Assembly: GCA_934647305.1 (NCBI GenBank)
Contig: CAKUFI010000052.1
Span: 1 to 18,443, forward strand
Length of the DNA stretch: 18,443 nt
Source: an uncultured Clostridia bacterium
GTDB taxonomy: Bacteria > Bacillota > Clostridia > Christensenellales > Aristaeellaceae
Reading direction: 5' to 3'
Of this stretch, positions 1 to 7,517 are shown one piece after another. The notes below the pieces were generated by a model that saw nothing but the letters and a program-made list of their open reading frames with translations, did no database searches and had not been told where the DNA came from. The translations under genes and the position numbers were made by a program. Each line of letters begins with the position of its first letter. Position 1 is the stretch's first letter.

Positions 1-94
1 GTTTTCAGGTTTCGCCCTTGGCGAAACTGCCGACGGCTCAAATCGTAGATTTGAGCCGCGGCACCTGGCCGGGGAGCGTGCTTCCCCGCCACCA
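1..94. repeat. Three consecutive hairpins downstream of the MATE gene
   Basis: Three inverted repeats sit side by side after the stop codon of the leftward MATE gene. They are GTTTCGCC/GGCGAAAC (9-16 and 20-27, 3-nt loop), GGCTCAAATC/GATTTGAGCC (35-44 and 48-57, 3-nt loop) and an imperfect GGGGAG/CTTCCCC pair (71-87). None is followed by a clear T-run, so they are not canonical intrinsic terminators. They could stabilise the mRNA 3' end or be a fragment of a palindromic repeat cut by the window edge. The 10-bp stem at 35-57 has the same design as the stem at 9308-9331. Confidence 0.6.
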
Positions 95-1465
95 TCAGAT
101 CACCCGGAACCGGCGCCAGCGGCCGCTGACCATGCGCCAGAAGAAGCAGATGCAGCGGCAGGTCCAGTCGAGGTACATGGCGTACCACACGCCGCGCAGG
201 CCGAGGTTCAGACCGTTACACAGCAGGTAGGACGCGCCCACGCGGAAGCCCCACATCGACAGCGCGGAGACCAGCATGGGGAACTTGACGTCGCCCGCGC
301 CGCGCAGGAGGGAGGGCACGACGAAGCTGATCGGCGCCTCGAGGAAGACCATGACGGCATAGAGACGGATGACCTGACAGGCCAGCACGCGGCTGGGCTC
401 GCTCAGGCCGAACAGGCCGCTGAGCGGCTCGATGAACAGCTGCATCAATCCACAGGTGACGCCCATGCCAATGTAGGCGATGCGCGAGAGCTTGCTGGTG
501 TAGTACTCCGCACCGTCCGGGTTGCCCGCGCCCATGCATACGCCCGAGATGGTCAGCAGGCCTACGCCCACCGAGTTCACCGGCACGCACAGCAGGCTGG
601 CCATCGTCCAGGAAATGGCGTTCGCCGCGATGGCGTAGGTGCCCAGGGAGGAAACCAGGCGCGAAAGCAGCACCTTGCCCACCTGGAACAGGCTGTTTTC
701 CAGGCCGCTGGGCACGCCGATGCGCAGGATGCGCAGGATCATGCCGCCGTCAAACTCGGGACGCAGCAGGTTGGAAATCCGCAGCTCGGAAGATCTGCGC
801 TGCAGCATGCACAGCATGAACACGCCGCCCGCCGCGCGGCTGATCAGCGTGGCCAGACCCGCGCCGAACACGCCCAGATTCAGCCCGTAGATCAGATACG
901 CGTTGCCGCCGATGTTAGCGACGTTCATCAGGATGGAGCAGTACAGCGGCGTGCGGCTGTCGCCCTGGGCGCGGAAAAGCGCCGTGCAGGAGCTGTACAG
1001 GGCCAGGAAGGGGTAGGAAATCAGGCCGAGGATGAAGTACTCGCCGCAGCCGCGCATGACGTCCGGCTCCACGCCGTGAAACAGCGCGTCCAGTATGCCG
1101 CCGCGAAGCAGCGCGCAGGGCAGCGAAATTGCCGCCGCCAGCAGCACCGAGGCGTAGATCAGCTGCTTGCCCGAGCGCCGCGCCATGGGCAGATCCTGCG
1201 CGCCCAGGTACTGGCTCGTGACCACCGCGCCGCCGGTCGCCAGGGCGGAAAACAGCTGAATCAGCAGGTTGTTGATCGAGTCCACCAGCGAGACCGCCGA
1301 GACGGCCGCGTCGCCCGTGCGGGAAACCATGACCGTGTCGGCCATGCCGATGGTCACGCTGAGCAGCTGCTCCAGCACGAGCGGGAGAATCAGCGCCCAC
1401 AGGGCGCGCGTGGTGAACTGGTTCTTTTCATCGCGCACGCGGAAATGCCGCGAGATATTTTGCAT
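95..1465 (-). CDS. MATE family multidrug/Na+-antiporter-type efflux transporter
   Basis: This encodes a 456-residue polytopic inner-membrane protein of the MATE family, which exports cationic drugs or metabolites in exchange for Na+ or H+. The length and about 12 hydrophobic segments are typical. The two-fold internal symmetry of the family is visible: FRAQGDSRTP (residues 164-173) in the N half matches LRGAGDVKFP (387-396) in the C half. The N-terminal segment LPLVLEQLLSVTIGMADTVM is characteristic of MatE domains. The frame is open to 1702, but the start at 1465 is preferred because AAAGGAG (1475-1481) lies 9 nt upstream and the MQNIS start leads directly into the first membrane segment. 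I found no convincing promoter between it and sbcC, so read-through from sbcDC is possible. The substrate cannot be told from sequence. Confidence 0.9.
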   Translation of the reverse strand: MQNISRHFRVRDEKNQFTTRALWALILPLVLEQLLSVTIGMADTVMVSRTGDAAVSAVSLVDSINNLLIQLFSALATGGAVVTSQYLGAQDLPMARRSGKQLIYASVLLAAAISLPCALLRGGILDALFHGVEPDVMRGCGEYFILGLISYPFLALYSSCTALFRAQGDSRTPLYCSILMNVANIGGNAYLIYGLNLGVFGAGLATLISRAAGGVFMLCMLQRRSSELRISNLLRPEFDGGMILRILRIGVPSGLENSLFQVGKVLLSRLVSSLGTYAIAANAISWTMASLLCVPVNSVGVGLLTISGVCMGAGNPDGAEYYTSKLSRIAYIGMGVTCGLMQLFIEPLSGLFGLSEPSRVLACQVIRLYAVMVFLEAPISFVVPSLLRGAGDVKFPMLVSALSMWGFRVGASYLLCNGLNLGLRGVWYAMYLDWTCRCICFFWRMVSGRWRRFRVI

Positions 1466-1600
1466 GGGAATATGCTCCTTTTTGAGTCGAATGTCGTTTC
1501 GGGGCGCGTCGCCTGAGGTATAATCCGGGACGGCGTGAGAAAGGGGAAATCGCCGCGCTTTTTGCACCCTGCGCATGAAAACGCACTTTGTACCGCGCCG

Positions 1601-1740
1601 CATTCGGGGAAGTGCGCCCGCTGCCAGCGTTCCCCGTCCCCAGACCAGCGCCGCATTCGGGGAAGTGCGCCCGTTGCCGGTGCTCCCCGTTTCCTTGTCC
1701 ACCAGATCAGCGCCTCATTCGGGGAATCACGTTTGTTTTA
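1601..1740. repeat. 53/62-nt imperfect tandem repeat (hairpin-A derivative)
   Basis: The motif CATTCGGGGAA recurs at 1601, 1654 and 1716. The first two units also share GTGCGCCCG and GTTCCCCG or GCTCCCCG blocks. Within unit 1, CGGGGAA (1605-1611) can pair with TTCCCCG (1630-1636). The units look like the right half of hairpin A of the stop-associated element joined directly to a GCGTTCCCCG tail like the one flanking hairpin B, so they may be deletion derivatives. With the element at 1756-1830 they fill the 365-nt gap between MATE and sbcC. The remaining part (1466-1600) shows only the MATE ribosome binding site. Confidence 0.65.
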
Positions 1741-1755
1741 CACACTATGTCATGT

Positions 1756-1830
1756 GGATCAAAGTGCTTTCCGGGTGGGGCCTGGGGAGGCGCCTTTCTC
1801 AGAAAGGCGGCCTCCCCAGCGTTCCCCCCG
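1756..1830 (-). repeat. Stop-associated two-hairpin element, copy at sbcC 3' end
   Basis: Starting 1 nt after the sbcC stop codon and read leftwards, this has a GGGGGGAACGCTGG lead-in and then hairpin B. Its arms at 1782-1799 and 1801-1819 pair over about 18 bp with one bulge (GGGGAGG...CCTCCCC outer, CTTTCT/AGAAAG inner). The conserved linker GGATCAAAGTGCTTTCCGGG follows at 1756-1775. Copies with the same order occur at the 3' ends of GH32, fucO and miaA. A role as mRNA 3'-end stabiliser or transcription barrier is an inference; there is no strong T-run immediately after hairpin B in gene direction. Confidence 0.8.
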
Positions 1831-4800
1831 TCACTCCGTGACCAGGCGCACCTGGCTGCCCTCGCCGGGGCGGGCGGTGACGATGACCTGGCGGTCGATG
1901 CGTTCGCGCAGCTCGGCGACGTGGGAGACGATGCCGACCAGGCGGCTGCCCTCGCCCAGCTGGGTGAGCACGGCGACGGCCTCGTCCAGGGCGGTTTCGT
2001 CGAGGGAGCCGAAGCCTTCGTCGATAAACAGCGTGTCGATGCGCACGCCGCCCGACTCGCGCATGACGATTTCGGACAGGCCCAGCGCCAGGGACAGCGC
2101 GGCCTGGAACGCCTCGCCGCCGGAGAGCGTGCCCACCGGGCGGGAGCGCATGCTGAAGCCGTCGTACACGTCCAGCTCGAGCGCGCCCTCGGTCAGGCCG
2201 CGCAGCTGCTCGCGCCGCACCAGGCGGTAGCGCCCGTCGGTCATGCGGGTCAGGTGCAGGTTGGCCTGCTCGACCACCGCCTCGAGATAGTGCCGCTGCA
2301 GGTACTGCTCGAAGGAAATGCGGTAGCGGCCGGCGCTCCTGCCGGCGCACTGACTGCTCAGCGCCGAGACGCAGGCGTAGCGGGCCGAAACCTCGGCGTG
2401 CCCCGCGCACAGCGCCGTCAGCCGGGTGAAGAGCTGCCGGTTGAGGGAGAGCCGCTGCTCGAGCGCCTTGACCGCCTCGCGGCCGGCCTTCTGCGCCTGA
2501 AGCGCGCGATCGAGCGCCGAGGAGAGCGCCTGCTCGTCCACGGGCGACTTTTCGCGGGTTTCCTCCTCGAGGCGCGCCACCTCCTGCCGGGTCAGCGACA
2601 GGCGGCTTGTGTAGTCCTCCAGGCGCGCGGCGAGCGAGGAGAGTGCGTTCTCGTCCAGGCGGGCCGAAAGGAAGGCCTGCTCGCCTGAAAAGCCCTGGGC
2701 GGTCAAGGCCTGGGAAAAGGCGGACTGCGCCTCGCCGAGGCGGGCCTCGAGCGCGGAGAGCTGCTCGCGCAGGGTGTGCAGCCGGCCCTCGAGCGCGGCC
2801 GTTTCCTGCTCCCGCTCGCGCAGGGCCTGATTCAGGCGCTCGGCGGTCTGCCGGAGAAGCTCCTGACGCGCTTCGGCCTGCTTCTGGCGAACGCGCAGGT
2901 TGTCGGGCGCGGAGGCGGGCAGCTGGGCGGCGAGCGTCTGGTGGGTGGCGCGGGCGCGCTCGGCCTGGGCGGTCGCGTCGCTGAGGCGGCTGTTCCAGGC
3001 TTCAAGCTCCGCGGTGAGCTGCTTTTCGCGGACGTGGGCGGCCTGATGCAGCTGCTCGGTCTTCTTTTTCAGCTCGGACTGAGCCAGCAGCGCGCGGTAC
3101 GCGTCCTCGCAGCGGCGCAGAAGCGCTTGCTTTTTGGCCTGCGCCAGGCGGACGGTCTCGGCCTCGAGCGGCAGGGAAAGCGCCTGCGCGACCGGACGGG
3201 CGGCCTGCTCGAAGGTGTCGATGCGCTCCTGCGCCCGGCCGCACTCGGCGTTGACCTGCTCGAGCAGGGCGCGGTTTTCCTCGGCGGCGCGCTTGAGCCG
3301 CGCCAGCTCGTTCTGCGTGACCGCGTGCGGGGAGAGGCGGGCGGGGGAGGGGTGACTGGTCGAGCCGCAGACCGGGCAGGGCGCGCCCTCCCGAAGCTCA
3401 TGGGCGAGAAGCCCGGCCTGCTCGCGCAGGAAGGCGGCGTAGGCGGTCTGATAGAGCGTGTCGGCGGAGAGCGCCTGAGAGGCCAGGGGAACCTGCCGCT
3501 CGACGAGCTGGGCCAGGGCGCTCTGGGCCAGGGCGCGGTCGTGAAGCAGCTGCGCCAGGGCGGAGAGCGAGTCCAGCTGGCCGGAGAGCTCGGAAAGCGC
3601 CTGCTGACCGTTTCGGCAGCGCTCCTCGACCCCGGAAAGCTCCGAGAGCTGCCGGGTCAGCTGTTCCTGCTGCGCGGAAAGCTCCGAAAGCGCCTGCCTG
3701 CGCAGCACGACATTGGGCGCGAGCTCCGCCGCCTTCTGCTCGGCCAGGCGAAGCGCCTTCGCGGCCTCGTCCAGCTGCTCGTACAGGGGCAGGATGCGGC
3801 GGTATTCCTCGAGCCGGGCGGCGAGCGTTTTCTGTTCCTCCTCGAGGGCGGGAAGCTGCCGCGCGTCGGCTTGCGCCTGGAGAAGGCGATCCTTGGCCTG
3901 CGCGCACGTGCGCTCGAGGGCGGTCTGCTGCGACTGGGCGGCCTGCGACTGGGCGCGCAGGGAGTTAAGCAGCGCGGCGTGGGGCTGCACCTGCTGGGCG
4001 CGGCGGGCGGCCTCGAGGGCGTTTTTCCAGGACTGCGCGTCCGAACCCTGCGCCTCGAGTCGGGCAAGCGATTCCCGCCGGGTGGTCAGCTGGGCGAAGA
4101 GTTTGTTTTCCCGCAGGGCGCGCTCGCGCTCGGTCAGCGCCCGGGCGTAGGCCGCGTCGGCCTGGGAAAGGCTGTCGCGCGCGGCGGAAAGGGACTGGGC
4201 GGTGCGCTCGTTGCTCTCGGCAATCAGGTGAAGCTGCGGCTCGGCCTGCGAGGGAATGCAGCCGCGCAATGCCTGCGCGCCCGGGTCGCCCTCCGGCCAA
4301 TCGAGCATGCCCAGGCGCAGCGCGATCTCCTGCTCCAGGAGGGCCACGCGCTCCTTCAGCGCGGTCGTGCGGTCGCGCAGGTGGTCGGTCAGCCGGGCGC
4401 AGGAATCGGTGGAAAACAGCCGGCGGAAGATCAGCTCGCGGTCGCGGCTCTTGGCCAGCAGGAACTTCAGAAACTCGCCCTGCGCCAGCATCGAGACCTG
4501 GCGAAACTGCTCAAAGTCCAGCCCCAGCAGGCTCTCGATCGTCTGTTTGACCTGATTGTCGTTTTCGACGGTGGTTCCGTCCGGCAGGGTCAGGCAGACC
4601 TGCGCCTCCTGCCGGGTGGTGCCCTCGCCGCGCTTGAGGGTGCGCTCGTAGGACGGGGAGCGCTCGACGACGTAGGTCAGCCCGGCGTGCTCGAAGGTCA
4701 GGCGCACCCAGGTGGCGTCCTGCGGCGTGGCGTAGTCGCTGCGCAGCGAGGGGCCGGTGCGCCGGTCGTTGGTCACCCGGCCGTAGAGCGCGTAGACCAT

Positions 4801-4941
4801 GCCGTCGAACAGCGTGGTCTTGCCCGCGCCGGTGTCGCCGGTGATCAGGAACACGCCGCCCTCGCCGAAGCGGGAAAAGTCGACCGTCGTGGTCTCGATG
4901 TACGGCCCGAACATGTGCATTTCAAGGGTCAGCGGTCGCAT
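1831..4941 (-). CDS. sbcC: SbcC, ATPase subunit of the SbcCD DNA exonuclease/hairpin endonuclease
   Basis: This encodes a 1036-residue SMC/Rad50-type ATPase that works with SbcD to cut DNA hairpins and trim blocked DNA ends. The N-terminal ATPase lobe has Walker A GDTGAGKT at residues 35-42. Long Gln/Ala/Glu/Arg-rich coiled coils follow on both sides of a zinc-hook CPVC at 522-525, almost exactly mid-protein. The C-terminal lobe has the ABC signature LSGGE (939-943), Walker B LFIDE (971-975) and the D-loop SLD (979-981). All catalytic motifs are intact and the length is normal for SbcC. The start ATG overlaps the 3' end of sbcD by 13 nt and has a GAGGAGGA ribosome binding site inside sbcD, so translation is probably coupled. 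The stop is directly abutted by the stop-associated repeat. Confidence 0.96.
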   Translation of the reverse strand: MRPLTLEMHMFGPYIETTTVDFSRFGEGGVFLITGDTGAGKTTLFDGMVYALYGRVTNDRRTGPSLRSDYATPQDATWVRLTFEHAGLTYVVERSPSYERTLKRGEGTTRQEAQVCLTLPDGTTVENDNQVKQTIESLLGLDFEQFRQVSMLAQGEFLKFLLAKSRDRELIFRRLFSTDSCARLTDHLRDRTTALKERVALLEQEIALRLGMLDWPEGDPGAQALRGCIPSQAEPQLHLIAESNERTAQSLSAARDSLSQADAAYARALTERERALRENKLFAQLTTRRESLARLEAQGSDAQSWKNALEAARRAQQVQPHAALLNSLRAQSQAAQSQQTALERTCAQAKDRLLQAQADARQLPALEEEQKTLAARLEEYRRILPLYEQLDEAAKALRLAEQKAAELAPNVVLRRQALSELSAQQEQLTRQLSELSGVEERCRNGQQALSELSGQLDSLSALAQLLHDRALAQSALAQLVERQVPLASQALSADTLYQTAYAAFLREQAGLLAHELREGAPCPVCGSTSHPSPARLSPHAVTQNELARLKRAAEENRALLEQVNAECGRAQERIDTFEQAARPVAQALSLPLEAETVRLAQAKKQALLRRCEDAYRALLAQSELKKKTEQLHQAAHVREKQLTAELEAWNSRLSDATAQAERARATHQTLAAQLPASAPDNLRVRQKQAEARQELLRQTAERLNQALREREQETAALEGRLHTLREQLSALEARLGEAQSAFSQALTAQGFSGEQAFLSARLDENALSSLAARLEDYTSRLSLTRQEVARLEEETREKSPVDEQALSSALDRALQAQKAGREAVKALEQRLSLNRQLFTRLTALCAGHAEVSARYACVSALSSQCAGRSAGRYRISFEQYLQRHYLEAVVEQANLHLTRMTDGRYRLVRREQLRGLTEGALELDVYDGFSMRSRPVGTLSGGEAFQAALSLALGLSEIVMRESGGVRIDTLFIDEGFGSLDETALDEAVAVLTQLGEGSRLVGIVSHVAELRERIDRQVIVTARPGEGSQVRLVTE

Positions 4942-6083
4942 GGCGATTCCTCCTCTTCGCCGTCCTGCTTCAGGGCGAGGACGATTTCTTCGCGCTCGCG
5001 TTCGGTCAGCGCGCGGCCGGCGGTTTCCTCAAAAAAGCCCTCAAACAGCGTCAGCAGATCCTGCTTTCCGGACGCGGGCAGGGAAGTCAGCGCGCCGGCG
5101 GCCGGCGACTGGTCGCGCTCCATCTTCACGTGTACGGTGAACGGGTAGCGGGCGCGCAGGCGGCGCATCGCGTCGTAGACCGCCTCGGTGTCGGTCAGGG
5201 TGACGCTGTAAAAGTCGTTCGGCCGGTCGCAGGGGGCGGAAAGCAGCTCGGCGAGCGTGCCGCGCAGGGGGCGCAGCGCACGCAGGGGACGAACCGGCAC
5301 CTGCTCACAGGAGACCTCGCCCTTTGCGCCCAGCTCCACGACGGTGAAGGACTTTTTGTCCCCCGCCTCGGACAGGGCGTAGTGAAGCGGCGCGCCGGCG
5401 TAGCGGACGGTCTGGCGGCCGACCTTCTGGGCGCGGTGCAGATGCCCCAGCGCCACGTAGTCGAAGGCGTCAAAATGGGTCGAGGAGACCTGCTCCGTGC
5501 CGCCCGCAAAGAGCATCTCCGAATCGGAACGCTCCGCCGCCTGGCCGGGGGCGCAGACGAACTGGTGGGCGAGCAGCACGTTTCGCTGGGACGCGTCCAC
5601 GTTCATGTGCGAGACGGCCTGGGCAATCGCGTCGTCATAGCCCGCGATGGTCTCGTCGGGCAGCTGCGCGCGAATCGCGCCCGGGCGGAAGAAGGGCAGC
5701 AGGTAGAAGTTCACCGGGCCGTGCGCGTCCTTTAGCGTGACCGGCGGCGCGCCCAGGGTGTAATTACCCGCGATGTAGACGCGGCTTTGGGTGAGCAGGT
5801 CGCTTAAGAAGGCCAGGCGCTCGGGCGAGTCGTGGTTGCCTGAAATCATCAAGACGGGAATGCTTCGCGCGTTCAGGCCGCTTAGGAATTCGTTGAGCAG
5901 CATGATGGCGGCGGCGGGCGGCGCGGTGCGGTCGTACACGTCGCCGCAGAGCATCACCGCGTCCACGGCGTGCTCGTCGATATAGGTCAGTACGTCCTGC
6001 AGAAAGGCGCGCTGCACGTCGATCAGCGAAAACTCGCACAGACTGCGGCCCAGGTGCAGGTCGGAAAGGTGAATGAGCTTCAT
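4929..6083 (-). CDS. sbcD: SbcD, Mre11-type nuclease subunit of SbcCD
   Basis: This encodes a 384-residue calcineurin-like metallophosphoesterase, the nuclease partner of SbcC in processing DNA hairpins and double-strand breaks. The metal-binding motifs are in canonical order: DLHLG (D8, H10), GDVYDR (D48), GNHD (82-85), H173 in LLAHQF, and GHLH (213-216). The C-terminal part should hold the cap and the SbcC-binding region. The start is supported by GAGGA 7 nt upstream. It is the first gene of a two-gene operon transcribed leftwards from the promoter at 6130-6158. The 13-nt overlap with sbcC implies stoichiometric expression. No damage is visible in the frame. Confidence 0.96.
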   Translation of the reverse strand: MKLIHLSDLHLGRSLCEFSLIDVQRAFLQDVLTYIDEHAVDAVMLCGDVYDRTAPPAAAIMLLNEFLSGLNARSIPVLMISGNHDSPERLAFLSDLLTQSRVYIAGNYTLGAPPVTLKDAHGPVNFYLLPFFRPGAIRAQLPDETIAGYDDAIAQAVSHMNVDASQRNVLLAHQFVCAPGQAAERSDSEMLFAGGTEQVSSTHFDAFDYVALGHLHRAQKVGRQTVRYAGAPLHYALSEAGDKKSFTVVELGAKGEVSCEQVPVRPLRALRPLRGTLAELLSAPCDRPNDFYSVTLTDTEAVYDAMRRLRARYPFTVHVKMERDQSPAAGALTSLPASGKQDLLTLFEGFFEETAGRALTEREREEIVLALKQDGEEEESPCDR

Positions 6084-6129
6084 GGCGTATTCCTCAAAAA
6101 AAGGTCGGCAGGAAACAATACATCATCTT

Positions 6130-6158
6130 ATTCTAGCGCATTTTCGGGGAAAAGTAAA
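6130..6158 (-). promoter_or_regulatory. Sigma-A-type promoter for sbcDC
   Basis: Read leftwards, the -35 TTTACT (6153-6158) and -10 TAGAAT (6130-6135) are separated by exactly 17 nt, about 45 nt upstream of the sbcD start. It diverges from the promoter at 6210-6238. A small hairpin CCGTC/GACGG (6189-6203) lies between the two. Confidence 0.7.
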
Positions 6159-6209
6159 GCGCACAGTGAAACCTTCGGGGCGCGGAAACCGTCGAAAAGA
6201 CGGCTCGCC

Positions 6210-6238
6210 TTGACAGACGCGCCGCGTTTGACTATAAT
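6210..6238 (+). promoter_or_regulatory. Perfect consensus sigma-A promoter
   Basis: TTGACA (6210-6215), a 17-nt spacer and TATAAT (6233-6238) match the vegetative sigma-A consensus at every position. The expected start point is near 6245, giving a roughly 30-nt leader before the GTG start at 6276. This predicts strong, largely constitutive expression of the following gene unless an unseen repressor acts. Confidence 0.88.
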
Positions 6239-6275
6239 ATGAGAAGAGACATGCGAAAAAGGAGAGAGACAGGGC

Positions 6276-6971
6276 GTGAAAAAGAAGAACGGACGGGTGC
6301 TGCGGCCCGGCAGGGGAAGGGCTTTTCTGCGGTTCCTGGTGGGCGAAATGGTGCTGCTGGTGGTGTGCGTATGCGTGTACCTGTTCGTGCTGCAGGGGAC
6401 GATCGAGCTGCCCGGGGTGGAGAAGATGCTCAAGGAGAACGTAAAGGTGGGCGATCTGAACGTGAACCTGCCCGCATACCAGACCGCGTCTCCCTCGCCC
6501 GAGCCTACCGCCACGCCGGTACCCGAGGCGCAGCTCAGCGCGCGCATGGCGCCTGACCAGCTGGGCGACCTGTCCCAGGCGGACGGCAGCTGGCTCAAGA
6601 GCAGTCTGTTCAGCTTCTCGCAGTCGCTTTCCGGCGGGCAGCAGGCACTCTCGGTCAGCGGTCATGCCTACCTTCAGGGCATGGACGCGCGCGCCAGTAC
6701 GATCTACCTGCTGGCGCAGAACACGGCAAACGGCGCGTTTGAGGCGGTCTGGCAGGCGGAACGCACAAAGGGCGTGTACGACCTCTCCTTCGACTCGGCG
6801 AGCGGCGTGCACCTGGACGAGGCGTATTACAGCGCCTGCATCGATGTGAGCGGCCTGAAGCCGGGAGAGTACCGGCTGTACGTGTGCGTGCAGAACGGCG
6901 AGCGAACCGGCCTTGCCCCGCTGGACGAGCAGGCCGAGGACTTTACGGTCGGCGGCGCGCAGGCGGAATAA
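6276..6971 (+). CDS. Membrane-anchored extracytoplasmic protein of unknown function
   Basis: I do not recognise a family for this 231-residue protein. It has a basic N-terminus (MKKKNGRVLRPGRGR), one membrane segment at about residues 19-40, a short juxtamembrane stretch and a Ser/Pro/Thr linker (about 70-84). A predicted beta-rich domain of about 110 residues (115-225) has alternating hydrophobic patterns such as STIYLLAQN and GEYRLYVCV. This suggests a type II (N-in) anchor presenting a small Ig-like or sugar-binding-like sandwich at the cell surface. The GTG start is chosen because AAAAAGGAGA (6256-6265) precedes it by 10 nt and the resulting positive N-terminus fits the anchor. It stands alone with its own perfect promoter and its own terminator. 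A role in envelope or polysaccharide handling is only a guess. Confidence 0.82.
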   Translation: MKKKNGRVLRPGRGRAFLRFLVGEMVLLVVCVCVYLFVLQGTIELPGVEKMLKENVKVGDLNVNLPAYQTASPSPEPTATPVPEAQLSARMAPDQLGDLSQADGSWLKSSLFSFSQSLSGGQQALSVSGHAYLQGMDARASTIYLLAQNTANGAFEAVWQAERTKGVYDLSFDSASGVHLDEAYYSACIDVSGLKPGEYRLYVCVQNGERTGLAPLDEQAEDFTVGGAQAE

Positions 6972-6982
6972 AGTGAATCAGG

Positions 6983-7020
6983 GCGGAGGGAGCCGGGAAG
7001 GCGCTCTCCGCTCAGTTTTT
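6983..7020 (+). terminator. Intrinsic terminator after the membrane-anchored protein gene
   Basis: GCGGAGGGAGCC (6983-6994) pairs with GGCGCTCTCCGC (7000-7011), a 12-bp stem with two mismatches and a 5-nt loop. A T5 run follows at 7016-7020. It begins 12 nt after the stop codon. Confidence 0.7.
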
Positions 7021-7061
7021 ATCCAGGCTTATCCGCCGCCCGAGGACACGCAGGGGGAAAA

Positions 7062-7465
7062 CGCTCCCCGAACCGCTTTTTTTGCAGGTTTGTCGTGGAA
7101 GCAGAGTGCTTTCCGGGAGAATTGAGTGTGACCTGTAGCCTGTGAAAAACGCTCCCCGAACAGCGATTCATTCGGGGAGCTGCGTTTCTTTCAGCGTTTT
7201 TGTCGGGTGGATCAGAGTGTTTTCTAGGAGAGGCATGTATTCAGGCAGAAGCCCTTCAAAAAACATCTCCCCAAACGGCGATTCATTCGGGGAGCTGCGT
7301 TTCTTTTAGCGTTTTTGTCGGGTGGATCAGAGTGTTTTCTAGGAGAGGCATGTATTCAGGCAAAAGCCCTTCAGAAAAAACATCTCCCCAAACGGCGATT
7401 CATTCGGGGAACTGCATTTCTTTCAGCATTTTTGTCAGGCGGATCAAGGTGTTTTCCGGGTGGGG
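7062..7465. repeat. Tandem array of hairpin-A/linker units, 115-117-nt period
   Basis: ATTCATTCGG recurs at 7166, 7281 and 7398, and the linker (GGTGGATCAG or GGCGGATCAA) at 7206, 7321 and 7438, so the period is 115 then 117 nt. A fourth, decayed unit lies at about 7062-7120. Each unit carries hairpin A: GCTCCCCGAA (7151-7160) pairs with TTCGGGGAGC (7171-7180) perfectly in unit 1, and later units have one mismatch. A T-rich stretch follows each hairpin, so on the + strand it resembles an intrinsic terminator repeated in series. Only the last unit continues into hairpin B. The array fills most of the 546-nt gap between 6971 and GH32; I see no gene in it. Confidence 0.85.
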
Positions 7466-7517
7466 TTTGGGGAGGCGCCTTTTTCAAAAAGGCGGCCTCC
7501 CCAACGTTCCCCCGTCC
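7438..7517 (-). repeat. Stop-associated two-hairpin element, copy at GH32 3' end
   Basis: In gene direction the GH32 stop is followed within a few nt by GGGGGAACGTTGG and hairpin B. The arms at 7467-7484 and 7486-7504 carry the same one-base bulge as the sbcC copy, and the inner arm is changed to CTTTTT/AAAAAG, so the base pairs are preserved. The linker lies at 7441-7460. The compensated inner change relative to the sbcC copy supports selection on, or replication as, a folded structure. Confidence 0.8.

Noticed and set aside
1519..1524. TATAAT on the + strand upstream of the MATE gene
   Set aside because: No -35 box at the right distance and no + strand gene follows.
2776..5148. 790-codon + strand frame opposite sbcC
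   Set aside because: Low-complexity Gly/Leu/Arg/Ala shadow of the GC-rich sbcC coiled coil; no domain or start signal.
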